Below are positions 8,108 through 17,204 of a stretch of 64,000 nt of DNA, piece after piece; the first letter of the stretch is position 1, and every line of letters begins with the position of its first letter. Source of the stretch: Methylobacterium fujisawaense (GTDB taxonomy: Bacteria; Pseudomonadota; Alphaproteobacteria; Rhizobiales; Beijerinckiaceae); the NCBI RefSeq assembly GCF_014138435.1, contig NZ_JACJIM010000009.1:1-64000 (forward strand). Direction: 5' to 3'. Below the pieces are notes generated by a model. The model ran no database searches and was not told the origin of the DNA. It saw nothing but the letters and a program-made list of their open reading frames with translations. A program made the translations under genes and the position numbers.

Positions 8108-9073
8108 TCATCGTGTCGCGTCCGCGGCTTTCGAGGTCGGATAGGCTTTCAGAAAGTCGATCAGCGTCCCGAGTTCGTCCGCCGGGATCCGGCCGGCGAA
8201 GCTCGGCATCACCTGCTTGCCCCCGCCGGCGAGCCGGTCGCCGTTCGGATTCAGGATTTTCTCGCGCAGCCACGCCGCGTCGGCGGTGACGGTGCGGCCG
8301 TCGGCGAGCCTCACCTGCGACCCGAACAGGCCCGCGAGGCTCGGCGCCTTCACGGATGTGCCGGGCTCGTGGCAGCCGGCGCAGCCATAGGCCTCGTAGA
8401 GGGCCCGGCCCGCCGCGATCTTGCCCTGCTGCGCGCCGGCATGGGTCAGCCAGTCCTGGTAGTCGCCAGGGTTCATGAAGGTGACCTCGCCGCCCATCAC
8501 GGAGTGGTCGGTGCCGCAATATTCCGAGCAGTAGAGATGGTAGGTGCCGGTCTTGTCGGCCTTGAACCACAGGTCGGTGTAGCGGTCGGGCAGGGCGGCG
8601 ACCTGCATCCGCACGGCCGGCAGGTAGAGGGCGTGGATCACGTCCTGGCTGATGATGTGCAGGCGGATCGGCTGGCCGATCGGCAGGTGCAGGTTGTTGA
8701 TCTCGGACTGGCCCGTCGGGTGCTGGAACTTCCACATCCATTGCCGGCCGATCGCCTCGACCACCATGGCGTCGGGGGGCGGGTTCTTCGACTGGATGAA
8801 CAGCTTCGCGCCCCAGACGAAGAAGATCAGCGTCAGCAGGAACGGGATCAGCATCCAGCTGATCTCGATCAGGTTCGAGCGGATGCCCGAGGGGCTCCGG
8901 TCCGCCTCGGACCCCTCGCGGTAGCGCAGGGCGAAGTAGGTGATCGCCACGAAGACCGGGACGGTCAGGAGCAGCGTCAGGACCGTGAAGGCCAGGATGA
9001 GCAGGTCGGTCTCGCTCGCGGTGGCGGAGACCGCCGCCGGCCAGAGCTGGAGGGAATCGTGGCTCGGCGTCAT
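8108..9073 (-). CDS. coxB: Cytochrome c oxidase subunit II with fused cytochrome c domain
   Basis: This 321-residue protein has two N-terminal transmembrane helices (about 23-50 and 70-92), a cupredoxin CuA domain with His147, Cys182, Glu184, Cys186, His190 and Met193, and a C-terminal class I cytochrome c domain. The heme motif CAGCH is at 231-235 and the likely axial Met is Met289. The domain order is that of caa3 oxidases, where electrons reach CuA through the tethered heme c. The start overlaps the preceding small gene by ATGA. With ACIII encoded just upstream, the fused heme could receive electrons directly from ActE without a soluble cytochrome. Confidence 0.96.
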   Translation of the reverse strand: MTPSHDSLQLWPAAVSATASETDLLILAFTVLTLLLTVPVFVAITYFALRYREGSEADRSPSGIRSNLIEISWMLIPFLLTLIFFVWGAKLFIQSKNPPPDAMVVEAIGRQWMWKFQHPTGQSEINNLHLPIGQPIRLHIISQDVIHALYLPAVRMQVAALPDRYTDLWFKADKTGTYHLYCSEYCGTDHSVMGGEVTFMNPGDYQDWLTHAGAQQGKIAAGRALYEAYGCAGCHEPGTSVKAPSLAGLFGSQVRLADGRTVTADAAWLREKILNPNGDRLAGGGKQVMPSFAGRIPADELGTLIDFLKAYPTSKAADATR

Positions 9074-9558
9074 CGCGCAGCGGGCTCCGCCGGTTCGAGG
9101 GAGCGGCCGACGATCAGGTCCATGGCGCGCCCGATCGGGATTCGGGCGCGGGTCCGGGCTTCGTCCCGGTAGCCGTAGCCGGCGAGAGACGCCTCGGCCG
9201 CCGCCCGCGCACGGTCGATATCGGCGTACGGGTCGGCCTGAAGGTTCGGAGGCGGCGGCGCCAACTGCGTGGTCTGCTGCGGCGTCAGGGCCGGCAGGGC
9301 CCGGCGCTGACGCGCCGCGAAGGTGTCCATCAGCCAGATCATCGTCCCAACGACCGCCAGGACCGTGAGCGCGAGGCCCGCCATCACCATCACGGTGTTG
9401 CGGACATTGACGTCCCGGGTCTCGTGCCCGGGCTCATTCGGATCGCGCTGGGTGTTGGCAGCCGGACGGGGCGGCCGCCCGTTCAGGAGCCCGCTGCCGC
9501 GCAGGGTCAGCCCGGCAAGGATCGCCGGGATCAGCCCGGAGGGGCCGTCGGCGCTCAT
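9070..9558 (-). CDS. Single-pass membrane protein inside the ACIII-oxidase operon, unassigned
   Basis: I do not recognise this 162-residue protein. It has a short hydrophobic region near residues 8-27 and a clear transmembrane helix near 54-76 (VMVMAGLALTVLAVVGTMIW). A Pro/Gln/Thr-rich segment (about 90-110) and a charged C-terminal tail follow. There is no Cys, no heme motif and no metal site. It overlaps both neighbours by ATGA (actF upstream, coxB downstream), so it is translated with the complex. Its position suggests an accessory subunit or assembly factor linking ACIII and the oxidase, by analogy with the small ActG/ActH subunits described for some ACIII complexes. That is inference. 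Confidence 0.75.
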   Translation of the reverse strand: MSADGPSGLIPAILAGLTLRGSGLLNGRPPRPAANTQRDPNEPGHETRDVNVRNTVMVMAGLALTVLAVVGTMIWLMDTFAARQRRALPALTPQQTTQLAPPPPNLQADPYADIDRARAAAEASLAGYGYRDEARTRARIPIGRAMDLIVGRSLEPAEPAAR

Positions 9559-10616
9559 GCCGGCCTCCCGGCGCGCCGGGCGTCGGAGGCCACGCGGTCC
9601 GCCCGCGGCCGCAGCACCGGCCGGAGCGCGGCCGCGAGGCAGGCCACGGCAGCGGCGGCGAGCACGTCGCTCGGCCGGAGGACGAAGCGGTCGCGCACCG
9701 CCGGGGTGATCAGCCAGAACATCTCCAGGGCGTGGACGGCCACCGCCGCGCCGGCCAGGATCCGGGTGGTCGGGCGTCCCGGCCGGAGGGTCGCGAGCCC
9801 GGCCAGCACGACGACGGCGCCGGCCACGACCGCCAGCGCCCGCCCGACCCAGCCGCCGCGGGCGAAGTACCACGTCACCTCGGGCGGCAGATTCGCCGAC
9901 CAGACAATCAGGAACTGGACGAAGTGCAGATAGGCCCAGAGGCCCAGAAGCACCACGAGGGGCACCAGCCGGCCCCGTCCGGGCGCGGTACGGCCGCGGC
10001 CGACGGGCTCCGGCTCTTCCCAGGCGAGGAGGATCGCCGCCGCGAAGGCGAGGCCGCTCCAGGCCGTCATCACCAGGAGGCCCAGAAGGGTGGAATCGAG
10101 CCGCGGATCCAGGGAGGCGACGACGTCGGTGACGAACAGCGTGCCGACGATCGCGTGCAGCCCTACAGCCGGCACGGTCCGCCCCTCGCCGGGGGCGTCG
10201 AACGGCCTGGCGAACCTCAGCGCCAGCCAGGTCCAGGCTGCGAGATAGACGATCGCCCGGATCGCGAAGAACGGCACCGTGAACCACAGGGCGGCCAGCG
10301 GCGTGCGCGCCGGAGCGCTCACCCAGGGATAGAGCAGGGGCGTGGCGGCCAGAAGCGGCAGCGACAGCACGGCCGCGACCGGCATCAGCGCCATCAGCCG
10401 GCGCAGACCCGCCAGCATCTCGATGCCGCCGCGCTCGCGGACCCGCTTGCCGAAACGCTCGGCGACGATGACCACCGGCAGGGCGCCGACCGGCAGGGCG
10501 AGAAGGACGAGCCACGCCGCGAGATACGAGGCCGCGGCACCGCGCCAGCCGCCCGCGAGCAGGCAGACGGCCAGGAGGACGAGGCCGGCGAGGCCGAGCA
10601 GGGCGGGGCGCCTCAC
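9555..10616 (-). CDS. actF: Alternative complex III membrane subunit ActF
   Basis: This 353-residue integral membrane protein has about ten hydrophobic segments and no cofactor motifs. It corresponds to ActF, the NrfD-like partner of ActC, and is somewhat shorter than typical family members of about 400 residues. The segment TWYFARGGWVGRALAV and the pattern of His and Trp near helix ends resemble ActF. The start is a GTG at 10616 overlapping the actE stop (GTGA), the only start that preserves the operon's overlapping pattern. The quinol site of ACIII lies mainly in ActC, so this subunit is usually viewed as structural or as a possible proton path. Confidence 0.85.
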   Translation of the reverse strand: MRRPALLGLAGLVLLAVCLLAGGWRGAAASYLAAWLVLLALPVGALPVVIVAERFGKRVRERGGIEMLAGLRRLMALMPVAAVLSLPLLAATPLLYPWVSAPARTPLAALWFTVPFFAIRAIVYLAAWTWLALRFARPFDAPGEGRTVPAVGLHAIVGTLFVTDVVASLDPRLDSTLLGLLVMTAWSGLAFAAAILLAWEEPEPVGRGRTAPGRGRLVPLVVLLGLWAYLHFVQFLIVWSANLPPEVTWYFARGGWVGRALAVVAGAVVVLAGLATLRPGRPTTRILAGAAVAVHALEMFWLITPAVRDRFVLRPSDVLAAAAVACLAAALRPVLRPRADRVASDARRAGRPA

Positions 10617-11158
10617 GGCGTCGCCTCCAGGCGAGTGCGATCCTCCGGGGGCAGGCTCGCCACCGGGGTATCCTGGCTGAGCTGGAGGGCGCGGAGATAG
10701 GCGATGATCGCCCAGCGGTCGGCCGAGGGGATCATCTGGGCCATGCCGAACATGGACTTCCGGCCGTTCGAGATGGCGTCGTAGAGCTCGGCCGCTGAGG
10801 CCATGCGCACGGGCTCCGCCGTGAGATTGCCGGCGGAGGGAAATCCCCGGGCCACGATCATGCCGGCGCCGCGCCCGTCCTGCCCATGGCAGGGGGTGCA
10901 GAAGACTCCATAGCGTTCCCGGCCCTGGTCGAGCAGCGCCCGGCTGATCGTCTGCGGCTGCGGCGCCGTCCGGGCCGGATCGATCCGCGGCACGGTGCCC
11001 GCCACCGGCTGGCGCATGGTGATCTCCCGGGGAAAGAACGGGTTCTTGTCCCAGGTCTTGGCCCGGGCCTGATCGGCCATGTCGGCCTCGCCGCAGGCCG
11101 CCAGCGGCGCGAGGGCGAGGAGGGCGAGCGGCACGGTGCGGAGGGCGGCGCGCCTCAT
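10613..11158 (-). CDS. actE: Alternative complex III monoheme cytochrome c lipoprotein ActE
   Basis: This 181-residue lipoprotein has a signal sequence ending in a LAAC lipobox with Cys22. A single c-type heme motif CTPCH lies at 87-91, followed by GQDGRGAGM. Met ligand candidates lie in MFGMAQMIPSADRW near residues 136-149. In ACIII, ActE is the exit point for electrons to the oxidase or a soluble acceptor. It overlaps actCD upstream and actF downstream by four bases each. The domain resembles the caa3 heme domain of coxB downstream, consistent with direct transfer. Confidence 0.92.
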   Translation of the reverse strand: MRRAALRTVPLALLALAPLAACGEADMADQARAKTWDKNPFFPREITMRQPVAGTVPRIDPARTAPQPQTISRALLDQGRERYGVFCTPCHGQDGRGAGMIVARGFPSAGNLTAEPVRMASAAELYDAISNGRKSMFGMAQMIPSADRWAIIAYLRALQLSQDTPVASLPPEDRTRLEATP

Positions 11159-13179
11159 CGCGGGATCCGCCGGAGCTCGAGGGGACGCCCGGCCTCGGCC
11201 GGCAGGGCCGCGAGCCGCCGCTCGATCCGGCCTGCGTCGAACCGGTCACCCCGCGCCTCCGCGGAGAGGAAGAACCGGTCCTCGGAAGCCCGCAGGAAGC
11301 CCGGGATGTTGAAGGCCGGGTGATTCAGCCGGGGCAGGCGGTTGAGCACGAGGAGCGCGAAGTGGATCGCCACGCAGCCCGCCATCATCGCGACGGAGAC
11401 GCTCGGCACCACGAACGAGGGCCAGGACAGGCGCGGGCGCCCGCCGATCAGGAAGACGTAATCGTAGGCCGTGGCGTAGAGGCACAGGGCGAAGAAGCCG
11501 ACACCGCCGAGCAGGGCCCCGGCCAGGGCATAGGGCAGGATCGAGCGTCCCTCCAAGCCCAGAGCCCGCAGGGTGCGGGGCATCGGCACCGGCCCGTGCC
11601 CGTCGAGATGGACGTGATCCGGACTGATCCCGGAGACCGCCTGGAGAGCGGCGGCGAGATCGCCCTGACTCGCGAAGGTCGCGGACACGCCCCACAGGGG
11701 CGCGGTGACCGGGTCGTCCTCCGGGCGACCGGTGGCCCGGGATGCGGCCGCACGGGCCGCCTCCTGCGCGGCCGGCGACACCATCAGGGCGAGGCGGCGG
11801 CTCTCGACGATCGACACGGCCGGCAGGTAGCGCAGGAACAGGAGGAGCAGGGTCAGGAACAGGCCCACCGAGCCCGCGAAGGTGGCGATACCCCAGACAT
11901 CCGTCGTGTAGGGCAGCCGCGAGGACGGCAGGAAATCCTGCGTCAGGGTGACGACCAGGACCATGACGTGGTCGGCATAGGCGCCGATCGCCACGAGAAG
12001 GCCCACCACCGCGATGGCGACCGGCGCCGTCCGGGCCCGCGCCGACCACAGGATCTGTGCGGGCAGGACGAGGCACAGGATCGCCGTCCAGGACACGAGG
12101 GCGTGGTCGCCGGTCATGCGCCGGACCAGGACGCCGCGCCCCGCGGCGTCGCCATTGAGGAACGTGTCGAAATACTCGGCCGCGTAGCAATAGGCGCTGG
12201 CGCAGCCGAGACAGAGCAACAGCCGCCCGAGCACGTCGAGATGGCGGTCCGTCACCAAAGCGCCGAGGCCGTACACGAGGCGGATCAGCATCACGATCAC
12301 CGCCGTGACGCCGACGCCGGAATAGACCGCATTCACCAGGAAGCTCACCGGCAGCAGCGTGCTGTGCCAGCCCGGCATCAGCGAGCCCGCCAGCATCACC
12401 GAGGCCCCGGTCTGGACCGAGACCACCAGCAGCACGCCGAGCAGCGCCACCGTCCGGTAGGCCTGAACCCAGATCTGCCAATGGGCCGCCGAGCCGCGCC
12501 AGCCCGAGGCGAGGATGCCGTAGACCTGCGCGCGCAGCAGCGCGCGCTTCCGGGTCGCTGCCTTCGTCTCCCGCTGGCGCATCGCCTCCGCGTGGGCACG
12601 GTCGCGCAACGTGGCGAGGTCCGGCAGCAGGCCGATGAACCAGAGGCTCACGCAGATCACCAGGAAGGACACGATGTCGATCGCGTCCCAGAGGAGTGGC
12701 GAGCGGAACTGCGGCCAGAGATCGTAGGTGTTGGGGTAGGGCAGGTTCCAGAAGAAGAACCACGGCCGTCCGAGATGGATGATCGGGTAGAGCCCGGCGG
12801 CCGCGGTGGCCAGCAGTGCCAGGGTCTCGGCCACGCGGTTCACCGCCCCGCGCCACTCCGCCCCGAGCAGGAGCAGGATTGCCGAGACCAGCAGGCTGCC
12901 GGACGCGACGCCGATCCACCAATCGTAGCTCGCGATGTCGAGGGCCCAGACGACGGCGTTGTTGTTCGCCCAGATGCCGGGACCGGCATAGAGCAGATAG
13001 CCGAGGGTGAGCACGAACAGGCCGAGGAGCGAGGCCGCCGCCGCGAAGGCGATCCACCAGCGCCGGTTCCCCGGATGCGTCAGCGGGATCGCCGTGACCG
13101 CGCCGCCGATCCCCTGAAGGGTCTCGTCGGGCCGGATCAGGGGGCCGGGCTGCGGACCGCCGGAGAGGGGGCCGGCCAT
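11155..13179 (-). CDS. actC: Fused ActC-ActD subunit of alternative complex III
   Basis: This is one continuous frame of 674 residues. Residues 1 to about 475 are an NrfD/PsrC-like membrane protein with about ten helices, including HLGRPWFFFWNLPYPN near residue 117, the quinol-site side of ActC. After a polar Ala/Arg-rich linker (about 475-493), residues 494-674 match ActD (DUF3341): PLWGVSATF, DGHGPVP, two helices and NHPAFNIPGFLRASEDRFF. In most ACIII operons actC and actD are separate. There is no stop or frameshift at the junction. The start lies 2 bp after the actB stop; actE begins inside its stop codon. Confidence 0.9.
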   Translation of the reverse strand: MAGPLSGGPQPGPLIRPDETLQGIGGAVTAIPLTHPGNRRWWIAFAAAASLLGLFVLTLGYLLYAGPGIWANNNAVVWALDIASYDWWIGVASGSLLVSAILLLLGAEWRGAVNRVAETLALLATAAAGLYPIIHLGRPWFFFWNLPYPNTYDLWPQFRSPLLWDAIDIVSFLVICVSLWFIGLLPDLATLRDRAHAEAMRQRETKAATRKRALLRAQVYGILASGWRGSAAHWQIWVQAYRTVALLGVLLVVSVQTGASVMLAGSLMPGWHSTLLPVSFLVNAVYSGVGVTAVIVMLIRLVYGLGALVTDRHLDVLGRLLLCLGCASAYCYAAEYFDTFLNGDAAGRGVLVRRMTGDHALVSWTAILCLVLPAQILWSARARTAPVAIAVVGLLVAIGAYADHVMVLVVTLTQDFLPSSRLPYTTDVWGIATFAGSVGLFLTLLLLFLRYLPAVSIVESRRLALMVSPAAQEAARAAASRATGRPEDDPVTAPLWGVSATFASQGDLAAALQAVSGISPDHVHLDGHGPVPMPRTLRALGLEGRSILPYALAGALLGGVGFFALCLYATAYDYVFLIGGRPRLSWPSFVVPSVSVAMMAGCVAIHFALLVLNRLPRLNHPAFNIPGFLRASEDRFFLSAEARGDRFDAGRIERRLAALPAEAGRPLELRRIPR

Positions 13180-13181
13180 GC

Positions 13182-16163
13182 TCAGCCCTCCCGTCCGTTC
13201 GGATCCGCGGCGGGCGCGAGCCCGGCGAGATAGGTGGTGCGCGGCCGCGTGTTCAGGTGGCCGAGGAGCGCGTATTCCCGCGTGTCCCGCCGGGCGGCCG
13301 AGACCCGGCTTCCCGGATCGGCGACGTTGCCGAAGGTGATCGCCCGGGTCGGGCAGGCGCCCTGGCAGGCGGTCTCCACGGCCCCGTCGGGGATCGGCGC
13401 GTGGGCGTCCTTGGCCGATGTGATCCGCGCCGCCGTGATCCGCTGGATGCAGTAGGTGCACTTCTCCATCACGCCCCGGGACCGGACCGTGACCTCGGGA
13501 TTGCGCTGCTGCTGCTCCACCGGGGTCATGCCGCCGGTGTAATCGAGGTAGTTGAAGCGGCGGACCTTGTAGGGGCAGTAGCTCTGGCAGGTGCGCGTGC
13601 CGACGCAGCGGTTGTAGACCTGCAGGTTCAGGCCCTCGCTGTCGTGGAGCGTCGCCTCCACGGGGCAGCCGAGTTCGCAGGGCGCCTGCTCGCAATGCAT
13701 GCAGGGCACCGGCTGGAAATGCGTCGTCGGCGCGTCGAGGTCGCCCGCGTAGTAGCGGTCGATCCGCAGCCAGCCCATCCAGCGGCCGAGTTCGACCTCC
13801 TCGCGCCCGACCACGGGGATGTTGTTCTCCGCCTGACAGGCGGTGACGCAGGCGTTGCAGCCGGTGCAGGCATCGAGATCGATGGCCATGCCCCATTGCG
13901 CGGCGACCCAGCGGTCCTGGCTCTCGGGGGGCGGATAGAACGAGGCGGGCGTCGGCGCGCCCTTCGGATCGCCCACGGGTGCGGCGCCCAGAGCCTGCAC
14001 GCGCACGAGATCCTGCCCCTCCATCGTGCCGAGATGCTGGGTGGTGACCGGCCTGCGCTGCTGTCCGGTCTTCGTCAGCCGGGCGCCGGCGAGCCCCCAG
14101 GGAGAACCCGGTGGCCGCAGGGGCGCGGCGTCGTAGCCGAGGCCGCGGGCGAGGTGGTCCGGGACGTCGCGGCCGTAGCCCAGCGTGAGGGTCACGGTGG
14201 TGTCGGCCTGCCCCGGCAGGATCCAGGCCGGACCCTCGATCGCGCGGCCGCCGGCCTCGACCCGCAGGATGTCGCCCGTGGCGATCCCCTCGCGCTCGGC
14301 GAGGCGCGGGCTGAGCGCGATCACGTTCTCCCAGACCACCTTGGTCAGGGGCTTCGGGAGCTCCTGCAGCCAGGCGAGATCGGCATGCGTGCCGTCCCAG
14401 ATCGTCGGATCGGGTCGGAACAGCACCTCGACCCCGTCGGCGGCCGGCGCGGGCGATGAAGCCGCTGCGGGGGCGGCTGCCGCCGCCTGCGTCAGCGCCA
14501 CCGTCTCGGCCGGACGCGCGCTGTCCGCCCAGAAGCCCAGGCGCAGGGCCTCGGAGAAGCGGGCCTCGAAGGCCGCCTCGTCCTCGCCCGGGTTCCGTCC
14601 CTGCGCCTTGAGGAGCCCGAGGGCGTCCTGACCGCCCTCCCCACCCTCGCCGCTTGCCAGGAAGGCCAGCATCTCCGCGAGCGTCCGGCCGTTGTACAGG
14701 GGGGCGACCGTGGGCTGGATCAGACCCACCGTCCCGTCGAGGGACCGGATGTCGCCCCAGGATTCCAGCGGGTGGGCGGCCGGCAGATGCCAGTCGGCAT
14801 GCGCACCGGTCTCGTCGTAGTAGAGCCCCGCATGGATCTTGAGGGGCACGCGCGCCATCCGGGCGGCGAAATCGAGGGCGCCCGGCGCCTCGTAGACCGG
14901 GTTGGCGCCGAGGACGACGAGCACCTTGACGGCACCCCGATCCATGGCCTCCGCGAGATCCGCGAGGGTCCCGGCGCCCGTCTCCGCCACGGGCGCCGTG
15001 TGGACCAGGGTCGTGCCGGTGTTGCCGAGGGCGCCGTTGAGGCGGTGAACCAGCGCGTGCAGGTCCGGGCTGGCGGTCAGGCCGGCGGTGACGATGCCGC
15101 TTCCCCGGGCCTCGGCGAGGGCCGTCCCGGCGCTCCGCGTCCAGCGCGCGACGGGATCGTCGCCCCCGGGGGCCGCGCCGCCCGCGGCCAGATTGAGCAG
15201 GTCCCGGGCCAGGGCCTCCAGCCGGCCGGCCGGGACCACGAGCCCCCGATCCGCCTTAGCGCTGGTCAAGGTCGGTGTCGGCGCCGCCGCGTGGAGGGTG
15301 AGGAGGCGGCCCTCCGCGTAGGCCGCCCGCCGTGCCTCGCTCCAGCGCCGCGACAGGCCGACCTGACCGGGTCCGAGATCCAGAAAGTCGCCGTCCAGCG
15401 CCACGATGGTCCGGGCGCGACCGAAATCGGGGCGGGTCTCCAAGGGCCGTCCATAGGCCTGGCGAGCGCCCTCGTAGATCCCGTCGCGCCCCGCCCCGGC
15501 GCCGACATACCAGCGGAGCGCCGGGTAGGCGGCCCGCAGCCGCGCGAGCTGGGCCGCCACGCCGGGCGAGGTCACGGGGCCGGTGAGCAGGGCGAGACCC
15601 TCACCCCGGCTCTCGCGCCAGCCCGGCATCCGACCCTGCAGGTCTGCCCGGAACGCCGCCCAGGAACTCGGCCGGCCGAGATGCTGCACCGCCTGGGAGC
15701 GGAACGGGTCGTAGAGCCCGAGCACCGAAGCCTGGGCCAGCACGTCGGTGCCGCCGCGGCTCCAGGGATGCTCGGGGTTGCCCTCGATCTTCAGGGGCCG
15801 GCCGTTGCGCGTGGTGACCAGGATGCCGTTGCCGAAGCCGTCGAACACCGCCGAGGAGGCGTAGGACAGGTCCGTGCCGGGCACGATCCGCTCGGGCTGA
15901 TTGACGTACGGCACCTCGTAGTCGCGGCCGCCGCCCCCGCCGCAGGCGGTGAGGCCGCCCAGCGCGAAGGAGGCGGCCATCAGCTTCAGGAAGCCGCGCC
16001 GCTCCGGGGCCGCGGCGAGCCGGGACGCCGATGGGAACTCGGCCGCCAGATAGGCGCGGAACTCGGGGCTGTCGGCCACGGCGTCGAGGCTGCGCCAGAA
16101 GCGCGGACCATCGCCGCCGGCGAGTTTCGCGCGCAGGGCCGCGATGTCGGGGGCGCCGGTCAT
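13182..16163 (-). CDS. actB: Alternative complex III subunit ActB, molybdopterin-like and iron-sulfur parts fused
   Basis: This is a 993-residue periplasm-facing subunit. The N-terminus has a twin-arginine-like motif, ERRGFLKLM, followed by LTAC, so Tat export and lipid anchoring at that Cys are likely. The first two thirds resemble the molybdopterin oxidoreductase fold (about residues 85-700). In this family no molybdenum cofactor is bound, and I see no Cys/Ser ligand at the expected place. The C-terminal third is ferredoxin-like with CTGCNACVTAC, CMHCEQAPCELGC, CVGTRTCQSYC and CTYC plus ACQGACP, enough for three [4Fe-4S] and one [3Fe-4S] cluster. It overlaps actA by ATGA. Confidence 0.94.
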   Translation of the reverse strand: MTGAPDIAALRAKLAGGDGPRFWRSLDAVADSPEFRAYLAAEFPSASRLAAAPERRGFLKLMAASFALGGLTACGGGGGRDYEVPYVNQPERIVPGTDLSYASSAVFDGFGNGILVTTRNGRPLKIEGNPEHPWSRGGTDVLAQASVLGLYDPFRSQAVQHLGRPSSWAAFRADLQGRMPGWRESRGEGLALLTGPVTSPGVAAQLARLRAAYPALRWYVGAGAGRDGIYEGARQAYGRPLETRPDFGRARTIVALDGDFLDLGPGQVGLSRRWSEARRAAYAEGRLLTLHAAAPTPTLTSAKADRGLVVPAGRLEALARDLLNLAAGGAAPGGDDPVARWTRSAGTALAEARGSGIVTAGLTASPDLHALVHRLNGALGNTGTTLVHTAPVAETGAGTLADLAEAMDRGAVKVLVVLGANPVYEAPGALDFAARMARVPLKIHAGLYYDETGAHADWHLPAAHPLESWGDIRSLDGTVGLIQPTVAPLYNGRTLAEMLAFLASGEGGEGGQDALGLLKAQGRNPGEDEAAFEARFSEALRLGFWADSARPAETVALTQAAAAAPAAASSPAPAADGVEVLFRPDPTIWDGTHADLAWLQELPKPLTKVVWENVIALSPRLAEREGIATGDILRVEAGGRAIEGPAWILPGQADTTVTLTLGYGRDVPDHLARGLGYDAAPLRPPGSPWGLAGARLTKTGQQRRPVTTQHLGTMEGQDLVRVQALGAAPVGDPKGAPTPASFYPPPESQDRWVAAQWGMAIDLDACTGCNACVTACQAENNIPVVGREEVELGRWMGWLRIDRYYAGDLDAPTTHFQPVPCMHCEQAPCELGCPVEATLHDSEGLNLQVYNRCVGTRTCQSYCPYKVRRFNYLDYTGGMTPVEQQQRNPEVTVRSRGVMEKCTYCIQRITAARITSAKDAHAPIPDGAVETACQGACPTRAITFGNVADPGSRVSAARRDTREYALLGHLNTRPRTTYLAGLAPAADPNGREG

Positions 16164-16819
16164 CGGTGGCAGATCCCGCATTCGGTCAGCCGCTCCCCGC
16201 CGCGGATATGGTACTGGGCCACGAGCTTGGGGCCCAGGGTCGCTTGGTCGGAGGGCGGCGTCCAGGTCATGTTCCAGACCTGATCCGGCGTGCGGACATA
16301 CTTCTCCGGCGCCCGGTGGCAATCGAGGCAGAACTGCATCTCGAAGGCGTTGGCCCGGTACGTCATCTGCATCGCCGTGACGTCGCCGTGGCAGGTCGAG
16401 CAGCCGATCCCCTTCGTCACGTGGACGGAGTGATTGTAGTAGACGTATTGCGGCAGCTTGTTCAGCCGCTTCCATTCGAGCGGCTTGTCCTGCGCGTAGC
16501 TGTCGCGCACCGGCTTGAGCATCTCGGAGCCGGTCCAGATCTGCGAGTGGCACGTCATGCAGGTATGCGTCGGCGGGATGCCGGCCGTGGCCTCCCGGTC
16601 GACCGTGGTGTGGCAGTAGCGGCACTGGATGCCGAGTTCGCCGGAATGGTGCTTGTGGCTGAACGGCAGGGGCTGGGCCGGCGCGACCCCGACGCCCGTG
16701 ACGTAGTTCGAGCGCACGATCCCGGCCGCCAGAACCGGGAGCCCAACCAGGCAGGCGACGCCGGTCATCAGAGCGAGGCGGTAGAGCGCGTCGGCCCCGG
16801 GCGTGAACAGCTGCGCCAT
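16160..16819 (-). CDS. actA: Alternative complex III pentaheme cytochrome c ActA
   Basis: This is the first gene of the operon. The protein has 219 residues with one N-terminal transmembrane helix (about residues 12-35). Five CxxCH heme motifs follow: CRYCH, CMTCH, CSTCH, CLDCH and the C-terminal CGICH, as expected for ActA. Extra His residues such as SHKHHSG near 57-63 and NHSVH supply distal ligands. The ATG at 16819 is used; a TTG five codons upstream is possible. No strong ribosome site is visible for either start. It carries electrons from the ActB clusters toward ActE. Confidence 0.94.
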   Translation of the reverse strand: MAQLFTPGADALYRLALMTGVACLVGLPVLAAGIVRSNYVTGVGVAPAQPLPFSHKHHSGELGIQCRYCHTTVDREATAGIPPTHTCMTCHSQIWTGSEMLKPVRDSYAQDKPLEWKRLNKLPQYVYYNHSVHVTKGIGCSTCHGDVTAMQMTYRANAFEMQFCLDCHRAPEKYVRTPDQVWNMTWTPPSDQATLGPKLVAQYHIRGGERLTECGICHR

Positions 16820-17204
16820 CAGGCCGACCCGCAACAGGCGAAGGCCGGGAGATGGCGCTCGGTCTTCTCAGCCCCTCGCCGCAAGCGTCGCCCCACCTTC
16901 TGGTCCCGGTCGAAATCGTGCGGTGCGCCGGCCGGCCGCGCGATACGGCTCGGGCGCCCGCGGCGATCAGGCTTGGAGGTCCCGCGCCTCGCAGATCCGA
17001 GCCACGGCCGCGCCATGCCCCATGGTTGTAACGCTGGAGCGCTTCCAAACCAGAGCCACAACCGCAAACAACCCGGCCGACATGTCGCAGCCGCCGGCGG
17101 CAAGGTCCGCGCAAGGGAAGCCCGCGCCCGCGACCCTTCCCGTGACCGGCGCGAACGCCTATGCCCGCGCGACGGTTGAGACGCCCGATCCTGTCCGGAG
17201 ACGC
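16820..17204. promoter_or_regulatory. Divergent intergenic region between the ACIII operon and the ABC-like gene
   Basis: This 385-bp region lies between two outward-facing genes and must hold the promoter of the long act-cox operon, and probably that of the ABC-like gene. I cannot identify a confident -35/-10 pair or operator. The CCGGAG at 17195-17200 is a good ribosome site for the rightward gene. Frames that stay open through this region into the ABC gene have no ribosome site and are not counted as coding. Confidence 0.5.
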
